A DNA stretch of 64,000 nt from Nageia nagi (taxonomy: Eukaryota; Pinophyta): the NCBI GenBank assembly GCA_050084985.1, contig JBITNC010000001.1, positions 203,856,001 to 203,920,000 of the forward strand. Reading direction: 5' to 3'. A program made the position numbers and the translations under genes. This document shows positions 34,770-47,492 of the stretch, in pieces. The notes beneath the pieces were generated by a model that did not search any database, had not been told where the DNA came from, and saw only the letters and a program-made list of their open reading frames with translations. The first letter of the stretch is position 1. The number at the start of each line of letters is the position of its first letter.

Positions 34770-35665
34770 TTTGTTTCTTAGGCCTCCACACCCATTAGTG
34801 GCATGCCCCTTGGTTTGATGATATTCACAGTATCTGTTTTCCTTATACCATGTTGGCCTCTCTGCTGACTAATCTTTTTGTCACTTAGGTAAAGGTTATA
34901 ATAGTCCCTTTGCCATTAGATCTTTCAAGATAAATCTGGAAGGTATAGGAAACTTTATGAATTTCATTTCTTTCTTTTCATCTGTCTTTTCTGCTACATG
35001 AATGGATTTTTCTTTCTTTGGTGATTGTGGTTACTTATCCTTGGCCCTAAGCTTGTCATCATCTCGATATTTCACAAGCCCTAATTTCACAAGGACTTTT
35101 TCCTTTTCCAATAGCTTATATGTCATATTAGAAAATGCTAGATGTGTATAATCAATGACATAAGATTGTAAGGATAATATGACATCATCTTTGAAGATAT
35201 TGTTTACCTCTTTTTCCGTGAGCTTAGTTTTGATTTGTTGCCATGTCTTTTTGAATCGTATGATAAACTTTTCAAGATTGTCATTACTGCCATGCCTCAT
35301 AGCACATAGTTCCAAAACCATGACTTCATGCTTGATGTTATGCTTATATTGTTCCAAAAATAAGTTGCTCAATTCTCAAAATGATGTAACTGACCTTTCA
35401 GGTAGAGAATAGTAACCTTTCACAAGCCTCTCCTTCCAAACTATATGGAAAGAACTTCGCTTGTAATCTCAAATTCACACTGATTTTGAGCTCACACTCA
35501 TCTTTAAACCCTTGCAAATGTCTCCTAGGATCTCCCTCCCCACTGAACTTACAGAATTTGGGATCTTTATTATCCAATGGCAACATGCACAAACGAATCT
35601 CATCATCAAATTATCTAGCTGAGCTGATCCTCTTGCTAGTTGGTCAATCTGTCTTTGCATACCCT
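34770..35665 (-). pseudogene. C gag with Tat-type zinc knuckle
   Basis: The open parts 35592-35398 (CKFSGEGDPRRHLQGFKDEC, SLEGEACERL) and 35372-35031 (LFLEQYKHNIKHEV, NDNLEKFIIRFKKTWQQIK) form the capsid. At about 34.85-34.78 kb is a zinc knuckle YCEYHQTKGHATNGCGGL (C-x3-H-x4-H-x4-C), the form typical of Tat/Ogre gag rather than the CCHC of other gypsy elements. The copy is broken by shifts between these parts. Confidence 0.83.
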
Positions 35666-35889
35666 CAATAGTAGCATGAATGTGATCATTATTACTTCCA
35701 TCATCTTGGTCAGCTCCTTCATTAGATGCTTGTGGTCCATCACGCTAAATATCTTTCAAGACCTCATCAAGATCTCTTCTTGAAAGACTTCGCAGGAATA
35801 ATCTTAACTAATCCATGTCTAAAACAACTAACCAAATCACTTATTAGTCCTAACTAAAACCTTAGGGTTTTAACACAACTACTTATGTT

Positions 35890-35906
35890 TCACGTCGAGT
35901 TCACCA
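35890..35906 (-). other. C primer-binding site, tRNA not identified
   Basis: The minus strand reads TGGTGAACTCGACGTGA two bases inside the 5' LTR. It starts with TGG (complement of CCA) as every tRNA primer site does, but it is not the initiator-Met type used by A1 and B. I do not name the tRNA. Confidence 0.65.
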
Positions 35907-35908
35907 AA

Positions 35909-36681
35909 TGTTTACAAATAAAAATTCGAGAATGCAAATAAATGAATACCTACAGTCCCAAAGGATATTTGTAATTTTGAGCTAATGGATAGCAATTTAT
36001 AATAAGAAAAGTTGATATAGAAGATAATGAATAATTGGAATCGAAATGACATCACCAAACAAGACTAAGGTTGTATACTTACCTCATGGAACATACCTGA
36101 TATTGACGAATGAAAATAGTGACAAAGCTTCAATAACTAACAAAGTTTGCACCTAAAGTCGTGGAGCAAGGTGATGCAAAGAGAGGGTCGTGGGTATTCT
36201 ATTTTATGCTCAAAAGGAGCGTCGATAGTCTATTTTGTCTATAGAGGAGCGTCAACGATCTTCGTTAGTCTATAGTCCATTCTGAACTGACTTTGTCCCT
36301 CCACACGAACTCTCAATAATCGCAATTTGATACTCAAATAAGCTAACAATCATCAATATGCTCGCATAAGGAAGTACACAAACCCAACCTTGAATGGCGA
36401 TGTTAAGAGACACCTAAAAGACTGCCATCATCAAGACCAGATATGGGATCATGTATCTCCTTGATGTGGACTTACTATTAGATTCCTATTTATATAGATA
36501 ATAACATGACCTACTCCTTAGGTCAGCATGTACCTACATAAACAAGAATATAGTAAGTCGATGATATATATTGACCATATCCAAGATAACATTAATATTC
36601 TTGAACTAGGTGTGTATAAGTGCGGGCACATATTTCCTAATGTATTAATTTAAATGCATAAATTAATTTTATGCAATAACA
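35909..36681 (-). repeat. C 5' LTR (right copy)
   Basis: It runs from TGTTTACAAATAAAAATTCG to TTTTATGCAATAACA; 773 bp. Confidence 0.92.
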
Positions 36682-36686
36682 CCATG
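36682..36686. repeat. Target-site duplication of element C (right), CCATG
   Basis: Identical to 30206-30210. Confidence 0.9.
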
Positions 36687-36916
36687 TACTCTTGAAACAG
36701 TTCATCCATATTTGCTTCCTCTTTCTCATTCCCTTGAATCTGTTTGGGTGTGAAAAGTGACTCCATGATTTGAAGGGATGGAGTATGTCTTAAGGATGCT
36801 TCATTCTTAGTAGGGGTCCCTTGGTTAGTTGCCTTCATTTGTATCATCTCAGTTAAGAGATTGATTAAAGCATCTAACTTTTGTTCGGCCATATCGATAT
36901 TTTGACTCTTGTTCAT
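36687..36916 (-). pseudogene. B gag, N-terminal part
   Basis: ATG at 36916-36914 opens MNKSQNIDMAEQKLDALINL and runs through NMDELFQEY to the CCATG where element C inserted. A helical, charged N-terminus is usual for gypsy Gag. It joins the gag part at 30205 once element C and one CCATG are removed. The frame is intact up to the insertion. Confidence 0.72.
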
Positions 36917-37042
36917 GCACTAATATTGCCTGTAGATCTCATGGGGCATGAATTGTGAATGCTTGGCTTGAATCTCAACATATACATCCAGTGTAGAAGA
37001 CAGTGCAAAATAGATTTGATCTTCCTTAATCTACCAAGATTA

Positions 37043-38150
37043 CCAACGTCTAACCTCTAATGGATGATTTTTCTCAAACTCGTAGCAAATTGAGCCCCTT
37101 ACACACCCAATGTCTCACTTCTAGCCTCATATTTCGAAGACAACAACAAAATGGTCCCAACGTCTCCTCCTCAGGCTTCCATGGTGCAGATACCGTAGTG
37201 AAATTTAGTCAATAACAACAATTGTCTCTTCTTCTCCTCAACGTCCTCCTTGTAGTTACTTGCAACTTCAAATTTGCTAGAAAATAATGTCCATTATGTC
37301 CAATCACCTTACAAAATCATCAATTCTTGTGTTCCATTATAAAAATTAATTAATACCTACAAGTAATGTCACTTGCGATGCAGTACCAAAACACAATTGG
37401 CCTCAACAAGCCAACATCTCACTTTTGGTGTTTTTGAATTACAACAAAGCTTCAAAAAAATCCTTTAGAAACTCAACGTGTAACCTCTAATGACTTCAAA
37501 ATGGAGCAAGGTGTTTAAAAATCCCTCTAGAATCCCAACATTTGGCCTGCAATGATCTTAGAATCCAAGCTAACTTCAAAACAAGTCTCAATGTGCCATG
37601 TTTGCCTTAGAATGACCCCAAAATGTAGCTTGAGCCTTAAAATGTTCCTCAGTATGCCAACGTTCACCTCATGATAGCTTCGAAATGCAGATCAATCTTC
37701 AAAAATGCCCTCAAATTGCTAAGTTCTAGATTTAGGGAACCTTAAAACATGGAATGATCCTACGAGACAACTTCAGTATGCTAATGTTTAGCTTAGGATG
37801 AGCTTGAAAGGCATAATAGACCTCAAAACTCCTTTAGGATACCAACATCTACCTAGAAATGGTCTTGAAATGCAAGAGGTCTCAAAATTCTCCTAATTGG
37901 CCAACATCCTTCTCAAGTAAATCTTGGAATGTAGAACTAGACACAAAAAAACCCTAAAATATGCAATGTATGGCTTTAGGTGGTCTTGGAATGCAACTTA
38001 ATACTCCAAATCTCCCTCAAAATGCCAATGTCCTCCTTATTAGGGCTTCAAATCTCCAAATGAGCCTCAAAATGGTTCCCAAAATACCAACATTTAGCTT
38101 CGAGTTAACCAAGAATGCCAACGTTTAGCTTTAAATGAGCTTAGGATTGC
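37043..38150 (-). repeat. Diverged tandem array of about 62 bp in element B leader
   Basis: Units begin with CCAACGT or a decayed form (CCAACAT, CCAATGT, CTAATGT, CAACATT), have GAAATGCA- or GGAATGCA-like sequence about 25-30 bp later and CTCAAAA-like sequence near the end. A typical unit is 37,651-37,712. About 12 units are visible in 37,411-38,150, and less regular ones start at 37,043. The array fills most of the leader between primer site and gag. I see no long open frame in it. Confidence 0.75.
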
Positions 38151-38391
38151 TAGACAATCCCTTCTTCCTCCTTCGAACTTAGTTTTTTTGAGAATGAACT
38201 TCAAACTTGAAATTAAAAATGCTTTTTTTTTTGAAATTGTATCTTTTCAAGCTGGACGAACCTCTTCAATGCCTTAGATTTTGAAATTAAGGCTAGAAAA
38301 TGCCTAATGACTTGTTGGAAGGGTGAGATTCAACTTCTAGACCTCCAACGTCTCACTCGCAACTTCCAGATCCACTGAATGCTCCTTTGAA

Positions 38392-38697
38392 ATGACCACT
38401 GTGATGCTAGGTCAATTCCTCTATGATGTAGACTTTCTCTCTTTCGATAGGACAACAAGATTTCTCAACAAGTATCATTATGAGCACTATGATCCAGTAG
38501 AATATTACAATGAATCTCCTTCAACTCCTTCAGCAAATTCCTTCAACAATAACTCCCTAGCAGGACAGAAAGATCTCCAATTCCTCAACAATTATTTTAT
38601 AGTAGCAAGGGAAAGATTTGAGCTCTTTAAATCCAACTTGAAACCCTTCTTGAATGATGCCCCTAATTCCAACAGGATGGCAGAATCAAGGCTCTGA
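38392..38697 (+). other. Antisense open frame of 101 codons in B leader, unknown
   Basis: It is opposite in direction to element B and ends at the primer site (its TGA lies inside it). Composition is protein-like (FDRTTRFLNKYHYEHYDPVE, VARERFELFKSNLKPFLND), without low complexity or a known domain. It may be captured host sequence or chance. Confidence 0.3.
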
Positions 38698-38701
38698 TAC
38701 C
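38690..38701 (-). other. B primer-binding site (initiator tRNA-Met type)
   Basis: The minus strand reads TGGTATCAGAGC, one base inside the 5' LTR. Same primer type as A1. Confidence 0.93.
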
Positions 38702-38702
38702 A

Positions 38703-40091
38703 CTGTGATGAGTTGAACTAGGGCTTACTCCTCAAATGTGCCCTAGGAGAGGGACGTTTGATTCCAAGCTCTAAATTTGTCCAGATAAGCTCAAAAATGT
38801 ACAAATATTTCAATGACTTTCTAGAAATGCAAAATATGATTTCAAACTTGCAAAAATACCTCCAAAACCTAGTGTTTAGCTATGATGAGCAAATATGAAA
38901 TTAACATAAGCAAATACCTCCAATATTCCAACAACTCAATTAGGTAGCAAAAACAAGAAATAAATAATGTAAATACCACTCAAGATTCAATGTTCAAGCA
39001 CAAAGAGACATAACAATTCGGGATAGCAAGAATGTAATTGTAATGATATAACAATAGCGAAAACACAATTACAATATTTTTGTCTACCTAAGGAGCTTGT
39101 ACTAAGACTACATCCAATAAGGTTATGTTGGATTGATCTAGGATCTCACCAATCGTAGGATTAGTGAGGTACATACCAGGTATCCTCTGCAAAAACTGTG
39201 ATGGAACCAATAATGTTCCTCTCAAGATGGCTAGAGTAAGTTTGAGGGTAGCCTCATCTCACCTCAATACCTCATATGCAGGTTGCCCTACAAGTGATGA
39301 AGAAAGAGTTCTCACACTCAATCTAGAAAAGAGGTTTAATATCAATAATGAACATATCTCATAATGATTAAGTGTACTCATTTTATAGGTGAGGGTGATC
39401 ATCTTCTAATCTTGCATTGAGACGATCTAATGGTGAAGAGATGTGATCTATGTGCTCATGTTTGTAACATCCAAGATGAAAAGCCTTGGAATGGATGAAA
39501 TCACATTTAAGGGCCAAAAATGCCAACGTCCAAGAGTGGGTGATACCAAGGTGTCTTGGGATCAATTACAGATGTTTAATACCCAAGAGGGGTGACATGG
39601 GGCGTTGGGATGCCCAATCCTCCAGCGTGGAGGTGATATAAGCTCTAGATGCCCAACATCCAACTATGGGGGCATTTCAATGCCTCGAGGTGTATGGTTT
39701 CTCTTTTGTAGTGTCACTACAACCTTGGAGCTCCAAATGAACTCGTAGTTCATGCAATCACCTAGAGGGATGTTGTACCTCAAAGAGGAGATCACTAATG
39801 ACTAGAGATACATTAAATGCCAATATTACATTTGTCAAAGCTAAAATATGCAACACCTCTTTTAAGGAGATTAATATTGCATTTACAAATATAATTGCCT
39901 TGGTATTACAAATACATTATTATTGGCATTTAATAATTAACTAAATACAAAATAAATAAATAAATAAATAAATAAAAGAGCTATTGATACCATAATTAGA
40001 GCTTTGCTAAGTCTGTAAGTGGAATTTACATCATTTTGGTCAATTTCTACCAAATTATACAAAATCACACTTAAAAAATGGGGAAATTGCA
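38703..40091 (-). repeat. B 5' LTR (right copy)
   Basis: It runs from TGTGATGAGTTGAACTAGGG to GGGGAAATTGCA; 1389 bp. An (AAAT)n run lies near 39,950-39,975. Confidence 0.9.
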
Positions 40092-40096
40092 GATAG
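40092..40096. repeat. Target-site duplication of element B (right), GATAG
   Basis: Identical to 27394-27398. Confidence 0.88.
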
Positions 40097-43000
40097 GCGA
40101 TGTTAAGAAACAATGATAAAAAATTATACAAGTATATTACCACCTATCAAGGATTCCATATCATGTTATGATTTCTCATGCACAACTCTTCCACCTTATA
40201 AATAATAGGTCTAATGCTAAGGCTTCTCATTAGGCTTATGGTGCACATGGGCCAAGACTCCTTGGGTTTATCTCTAAATCAACTTGTTATCAGAAAACAT
40301 AAAGGTAGATAAATGTGCATGATGATAAGAGCATTTATTTATTTAAATAAATAAATTATTACAAATGCCTAAAAAGGTATTTTAATTAAATTAAAATTCT
40401 TTTTTAAGTGTTAACACATGTCCCACTTTGAATATGATTTGATACTTTTGGAAGAAAAGAAAATCAAAACATAAATTCAAAGTATATCAAGATAAGCAAG
40501 AAGATACTCCCTAAAACATTTCTTCATGGCGAAAACTTTGGATGCCTCAATTTTCACCTATTTTATGCCCCCTCTTTGGCTTGGTTGCAATATGATGAAC
40601 CTCTCATTATATGAGCAATCCAAGGAAAAGATAAATGAACCTAAAACCACCTTAGGTAAGAAACATTTTTGTGCAAGATATCTCAAATATAAACATTAAA
40701 CATCATCATATATGTAAAGCATGTAAATGATGAAATGTCAAACCTATCCTTGGTGATTTACTCACCAAAAGTATGAAGATAGATTACTAATTTATGTGAC
40801 CAAAGATAGATTACTAATTTATGTGACCAACTTGGATTCCCAAACCATCATGTTGCCATGGATTACGATAAGGTTGTCCCTTCGTTACAAAGAAACAAAT
40901 GATAATAATGCCCCTCCCTTACAGAGAAACAAATGACAAGATTGACCCTCCCTTACATATGAACAAATGATAAGAATGTGATCGACTTGGACCTTCAAGC
41001 CACCATGTTTCCATGGGTTTTAATAAGCATACCCCTCCCTTACAAAGAATCCAATGATAAGAGCAATAACATGAAATGAAATGCATTATAACATATGATA
41101 AGTATTATTTAACAAATAAGAGTAGTTTTATAATAGGTGTATGATAAAAAATATGTGATAAGCAAATGTTGTGTAGAACATCTTTAGATTTTTTTAAGCT
41201 AGTCATGACAAAATATGATATGTTAAGGTATGTATTAGTACCATACATATGTATTGATAAGTACTCAATTAAAACCATAGCCATGATACATGATATAGAA
41301 ACATACTTCGATGCATTGTACAAGCATGGACAAATATCATTTGAGCAACAATTATAGGCATGCATGACATAAAAATCAATGTAATTGCAAAATATATGAG
41401 AATTAACATATATGATAAGTAAGATAAGATACATTATGACATTCAATACATGATATATTTCTAATATTTTCTAAAAACAAAGATATGAATGCTATGAAAA
41501 TACCAAGTAGAAACAACAACATGAAGTAAATTTACATGAAATGTGTAACAAGTTATGAGAAGAAATATAACTAAAGAAATTAGACACATTTTTCGTAAGC
41601 TTACCATTACTGATGAGTATTCATGTTAATGTAGATGCCTAAAAATGAATTATTACTTATTAAATAATTCATTTTAAAGCATTAAGGGATGTATATTGTA
41701 AAGAGGGTTAAAAATATACCCAAAACAATGTAATGGACCATCATGTAATGTAAGAGGTGTCAAATATCAAAAGAGAGACCTTAAACAATGAAAAAAGAAA
41801 TGATCCCAAGAATCAAAGAGGATCACAACATTACGATAAAATAATATCAAAGGAAACATAATATCATTATGACAAGGGATGAGAAGAAAGATATTAGAAC
41901 ATGCAATATCATTTTACTCAACCAACAACGATGTTTTGTAACACCACCTTTGCATAGATCTGTTAAACCATTCATCTTTTTTTTGCGCATCTTTATTTCT
42001 GTTCATAGATCTAAGTCTTTTATGTAGCTAACAATGTGCTCTTAGGCTATTGGCGGTGTTGGTTTCTTATGGTATGTTATGGCGATTGATGTATGATCTC
42101 TACTATTTCATTTGGATGCAATCTAGGCGAAGTTACATTGTTTATCATGTTCGTTTGATGCCATATTTTCGACATATGCTTCAATAATTATATCATAGAT
42201 AAATAGTGCATCGATTTATTATTTATGCATTATTTTTAGTCTACAGTTAAAACGAATAATTTTTTTTAATCTTTTTAATCCAATGGCGTTGCTAGGATAG
42301 GGTATGATTATTTAGGAAATAAAAGGTTCTGAATATCTCTATTACACTAATAAACTAGAAATGTTACGAATTTTGGTTGGTATATTTATTGATTACAAAA
42401 TTTGATTATCATTTTGCTTAAATCAAGACAAACTTGCCCCAATGAAGATTTTAGTAAATTTTTTACTTTTTGATTTGTGATGTTACCAATTTAATTTCAT
42501 GCAGACTAGATTAGGATAAAGGGGAAAAGAGAACCTTGAAATAGGGAGATGGAAGCAAGTGGTATTGTGCAAATCCTAGTGACATCACTTGTTTCAGGTG
42601 AGCTAAAGGGGACAAAAAATCAGTCACGATTGACTATAGGTAAGATTTTTGATGAAAAAAGAGATTTTGGGAAAAATATGGACTAAGTGATTTAAGTTTA
42701 TTTATAAATACATCATTCTCTATTTCATTTGCATCATCACATTTGGCAATCAAGATCTCTAGTTTCCAGGTTTATTGTTGCTATTTTTGAGTATTGTGGG
42801 ATAGCGAAGGAGCTATAGGGAGAGGGAAGTGTGGATTGCTACCATGTCTCAATGGATTACTTCTCGTGAGGGTCATAGGGCTCTTATTTGTCCTTCCCAC
42901 AAGGGTCATCAAGTACAAGTAATTTCTCTATATTCTTTCATTTGACATGCATTTGAACATTTTTTAAGGATTGATTTTTCAGTTTGGCTTAGTTTTGATC

Positions 43001-43395
43001 TATTTAGCGAATTATCGAAAAATTTAGGATAAAAATGTAAAATCTAGTTTTTGTTTGCATGGAGTGGAATAGACATGAATTTTATCCTAAAACTTGAGAA
43101 AAAGTTGATGGGTTTAGAAAATTTTAGGAAACTTGGGCCTTTAACTCGACGATGATGTTATGATCATGGCATCATTGTTGGGATGAAAATATCACAAAAA
43201 GACATTAATTATTGATTATATAAATCTAGATGCACACTAGAACTTAAATTTTTGATAATTACCTTTAGTTTCATAAGTTATTTCAAAAAATGTTAGATAT
43301 TTAGATCTTTTAATTTCGTAATTTGTATTTATTATTTTCTTATTTATGGATTGATATTTTCCTTATTTTTATTGATTTAGGACCGTGTATACCTC
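40097..43395. other. Unassigned repeat-like region
   Basis: No supported coding. It includes a 26-bp tandem (AGATAGATTACTAATTTATG... at 40,778 and 40,804) and degenerate CCCTCCCTTACA-GAAACAAATGATAAGA units of about 35 bp at 40,872-41,066, reminiscent of Tat-type 3' regions. TGTAGATGCCTAAAAATG at 41,634 looks like the start of a plus-strand LTR, but I could not find a partner. Confidence 0.4.
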
Positions 43396-44050
43396 ATGAG
43401 GTGCAAGCCATGGAGTCCCTCCATGGATGTTACCTTAGATTTAGTACTTACAACTAAGGAGAGGGAATGTTTGGATGCATTCGGGCTAGGTCACATGAGA
43501 GGTGTTGTTCTCATCCCATGTGGCAAGTACTTCTTGATCACATTGATGGAGTGTTGGTGTGATGACATCAACATATTTCATCTACCTATGGATGAGATTA
43601 CCATCACCATTGCTAATATTCACCACATTTTATAGGCACCTATGAAGGGTATGTTGATCGAGAGAGCCACTCTCTCTATTCAAGATATGGAGCAGTGTTA
43701 CTGAACAACAGGTATGAGGGACTACCAGCAACATAAGAAAGGGGCTCCCCTTCATGAAACACTATATGTGCCCCTAGAGGACATATATAACACATAGTGG
43801 TTCCAGCTATATGTTGTGACTCTTATCGATACCATCTTATGTAGTGATAAGAACCATGAGTTTTTCAGATCAAGTTGATTCCTATAGTGTAAGGGATATG
43901 TCTAAGGGGAGAGAGGTATGCATGGGCTCCATGTATCTTAGTTGTACTATATCAATATATTCACACCTTTGTTAGTGTGAAGAAGTGAAGAAGGGCGGAA
44001 AGATTATCATTCATTCATTTATTATATAGACCTAAGCATACATATCAACG
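43396..44050 (+). pseudogene. Plant mobile domain (PMD) protein relic, N-terminal part
   Basis: The open stretch 43396-43635 encodes ERECLDAFGLGHMRGVVLIP, then YFLITLMECW and NIFHLPMDEITITIANIHHIL, matching the start of the plant mobile domain (aminotransferase-like PMD, shared by MAIN-type proteins and many transposons). After a TAG the frame continues APMKGMLIERATL and further with stops. PMD genes are often carried inside plant transposable elements. No inverted repeats or LTR pair could be assigned. A possible C-terminal part lies at 52.1-53.2 kb. Confidence 0.55.
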
Positions 44051-44109
44051 TAGCTTCGACAAAGATGCCCCATTGGTTATGATGGAACACCACTCATAGG
44101 ATTGGGGTG

Positions 44110-47100
44110 TGCAAGGAGTAGAGTAGTATTGTCAACTTCTTGACCTTTTGGATGAGGATGATATTATTTAGGATCCATACTTTTCACTTTTCTAAGCCAC
44201 AAAGCTTGTGCACTTGTTGATGTTAGTGCAATATATTCAGCTTTTGTAGAAGATAATGTAACTATGGCTTGCTTCGTGTAACTCCATGTATTCAATCCTG
44301 ATCCTAAGGAGAAGCATTATCCACTCATGTACTTTTTTTCATCTATGTTACTTACCTAATCACTATCATTGAAATCCACTAGCTTCAACTTATCTTCCTG
44401 GTTGTATTGGATTCCATAATGAATGGTGCCTCTCACATATCTTAGTATCTTTTTTTTATCTTTAGATGCAATTGTGATAGATCTACCATGTACCTGGAAC
44501 ACTGAGAAACAACAAAATAAATATAGGGCCTAATGTTACACAAAAATATCAAGCAACCCACTATACTCCTATACTTCATTTTGTTTGCTTTCTCTGCTCC
44601 ATCATATAGACTCAACACTTATCCACATGCAATTGAAGTTGCTATAGGTTTGCTCTCTTTCAACCCAAATCTTTTCAACATATCTTTAGCATATTTTGAT
44701 TGACACACAAATATTTCATTGCTAGACTGATGTACCTCCATTACTAGGAAATAACTCATTAAGCATAAATCACTCATAACAAATTATTTCTTCATATCCT
44801 CCTTAAATGTATCAATCAAATTTGAACTACTTCCCATAAAAAGCATATCATCGATATAAAAATAAATAATCAAAGTATTGTTACCTTGCCTCTTGTAATA
44901 CATAGTAGGTTTGCTTTTGCTCCGCTAAAACCACACTATAAGAAATAGTCATGTATTCTAGAATACCAAGCTCTTGGGGCCTGATTCAACCTATATAGAG
45001 CTTTTCTCAACTTGTAGATTTTATCTTCTTTTTCTAGGAAAATAAATCCCTATGGCTGTTCCACATAAACATCCTCATCTAAATATCCATTTAGGAAGGT
45101 ACTTTTAATGTCCATATGAAGGAATTTCCACTGCTTGTGTGCTGTTAATGATAGCTACATTCGAACTATCTCCTACTTTGCCATTGGAGAAAAGGTTTTC
45201 TCATAGTCCAACCCATAATTTTGAGTGAAGTCTTTTGCAACCAAACGTGCCTTATACCTCTCAATTGACCCATCACTATTTTTTATTTATTTTGTAGACC
45301 CATTTATAGCCTACAACCTTCCTATCCTTGGGTAAATCCATAAACTCCTAAGTATTATTCTTCTCAATGCTAACCATCTCTTTTTGCATTGCCTTCAACC
45401 AAACTTTATTAGTACATGCTTTTCAAAATTTGAAGGGTTTATGGCATCTACAAGAAGTTTTGAAGCATTATTAACTATAGAAATCAATGCATGATTGATA
45501 ACATTACCTTTACCTAACCACTATCATCATATCAATACAGATGCAACTTCTCCAACCTCTCAATCATAGAGTTCAACTTTTTAGTTGCACTTCTGGTCAA
45601 TATCTTACTGAAATTTTTATCGAGCATTAGATCCTTAGGGTGGTCCTTCAACAACCCTTTTCCTTTACCTTTTTTTGATGGTGATGGTGGAGACTCATTA
45701 GTACTACTTTCCATACTTACATAAGAGCTTGAATAATATGTACTCCCCCTTTGTACCTAGTTAGGATGTAATGAAACACTTCCTATTTCTACCTTCTCCT
45801 TACGAAAACCATCACCAAAAACATCATCTATAGATAATTTTTTAAAATTAGACCTTCGATTCCCTTCTTCATCAAAATTACATCTCTAGACGTAATAATT
45901 CTATGAGTAATAGGATTATAAAATTTGTAAGCTTTGGGAAGCTCACTGTAGCCAATAAATTCACACTTATCATATTTTGCATCTAATTTTCTTCTATTCT
46001 CATCATTTATGTGGATAAAAGCCACGCATCTTAACACCTTAAAATGATTGACATTAGGCTTTGTATCATACCAATACTTATAAGCGGTTACATTATCTAA
46101 ACTTCTAGAAGGAGATCTATTCAAAATATAATTTGTTGTATGAATAGCTACAACGTAATAAAACTTCACCATACCTTTCTCCTACATCATACATTGAGCC
46201 ATCCCCACTAATGTTTTATTTTTCCTCTTGGCCACTCCATTCTTCTATGGAGTGTAGGGACTAGTCAACTGCCTCTTTATCCCATACTCACAACAAAAAT
46301 TTTCAAACTCATTTGAACACTATTCACCACCCTTGTCAATCCTCAAGCATTTAATATATGCACCACACTCATTCTCTACTAGGGCCTTAAACCTTTTAAA
46401 CTAGGAAAATGCTTCATTCTTGATTTTAATAAAAAAGACCCAACAATATCTAAAGTAATCATCTATGAAGGTAATAAAGTATGAGGCTTTACCCATACTT
46501 TGCATCCACATCAGACCACAAATATTGCTATGTACTAGTTGTAATGGATATTTGGCCCTCCTAGCTTCACCATACAAGAACTTTTGTTTGGCATGTTTCC
46601 CTACATAACAACCCTCACAAATCTCCTTGGAGACTTCAACTCTCGACAAACAATAAACAAGCAATGAAAGCATAATCAAAGTCTTATAATTTAGGTGTAC
46701 AAACCTTAAATGCCACAACCTCTCCTTACCTTCTACTCTAGAAAATGCCATCTCTCCCCCTCGATCAAAAAATTGTAGAGAGAAGAGTTTGTTCTTAAAC
46801 ATCTTGATAGTGGTTAGTAACTTCTTTTATCAAAAATCTTACATATCCTATCTTCAAAAATAATCTTATAATCCTTCTCTAACATCTGACCTATGGTCAT
46901 AGAAGAATATTTTGTATGAGGTGCATAATAAATATCTTTTACTTTTATCTTGTCTTTCCTAGTAGGAACCTCCATCTTGCCTTTTGCTACAACCTCTAGA
47001 CTCTTCATATCTCCCAATTTGATACTAGATTGGTAGAAAGAATTGATCACAAAGAAAACATCTTTTCTTCCAATCATATGGTTTGTTCACCAACTATCCA

Positions 47101-47490
47101 TGATCCATTTCATCGAATAACTTTTTGAAGAGAGGATAGTTTGATCTATTGTAGGTTCTTCAATCATACAAAATAGGATATCTTCCTTATACCCATAATC
47201 TTTCTCACCATAATGAGCTAACTTCTTCAATCGGTAATCTCTTTTGTAATGCCCATATTTGTTATAATGATAACATTGTACATTTCTCATATCATGACCT
47301 CCTCTTCCTCTTTTTCTTACATTAGATCCTCCTCTTGCTACATGAGATCATTGAAAATCTTCATCCTAAGATTGAGATCTTCCTTGACCTCTACCTCCTC
47401 TTTGGCCTCCTCTACAATTGCAACCTCTACCTCTAGAGCCACAACCACCATGACCTCATCTAGATCTCTCATGTCCTTTTATAGAAAATG
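44110..47490 (-). pseudogene. Ty1/copia gag-pol remnant (copia-2)
   Basis: On the minus strand: Arg/Gly-rich gag tail with a decayed zinc knuckle (CYHYNKYGHYKRDY, 47.29 kb; two Cys now Tyr); protease region (KWIMDSW, 47077-46814); pre-integrase and zinc finger (LWHLRFVHLNYKTL, CEGCYVGKHAKQKF); integrase core (ITFIDDYFRYCWVFFIK, PYTP-KNGVAKRKNKT) and end (46172-45828, KFIGYS-like CEFIGYSELPKAYKF); linker; RT ([46 protein letters not shown]) with intact YIDD in YFYIDDMLFMGSS near 44.86 kb; RNase H up to SSTKAEYIALTSTSAQALWL near 44.2 kb. Numerous stops. Both LTRs are missing: a B-type LTR abuts gag at 47493 and the RNase H end is cut. Confidence 0.88.
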
Positions 47491-47492
47491 AT

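Larger units (their letters stand above)
30211..36681 (-). mobile_element. Element C: nested 6.5-kb Tat-lineage Ty3/gypsy element
   Basis: LTRs are 774 and 773 bp with TSD CCATG, inserted in the gag of element B. It carries gag with a Tat-type zinc knuckle, protease, RT and part of integrase, but no RNase H because of an internal deletion near 32,540. The region between integrase and the 3' LTR has short tandem repeats, as is known for Tat/Ogre-type elements. By eye about a tenth of positions differ in the first 240 bases of the two LTRs, mainly transitions, so even this youngest layer is old. Confidence 0.9.
27399..40091 (-). mobile_element. Element B: 12.7-kb gag-protease LTR element hosting element C
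   Basis: LTRs are 1374 and 1389 bp, with TSD GATAG and a tRNA-iMet-type primer site at 38690-38701. After removing nested element C the element is about 6.2 kb and codes only for gag and retropepsin, with a long leader of about 1.8 kb between primer site and gag that is mostly a tandem array. There is no RT, RNase H or integrase of its own. Other B-type LTR sequence lies at 47493-48795. Confidence 0.87.

Noticed and set aside
40872-41066. CRISPR-like spaced repeats
   Set aside because: Units are degenerate, spacing is irregular and the context is plant retroelement DNA.
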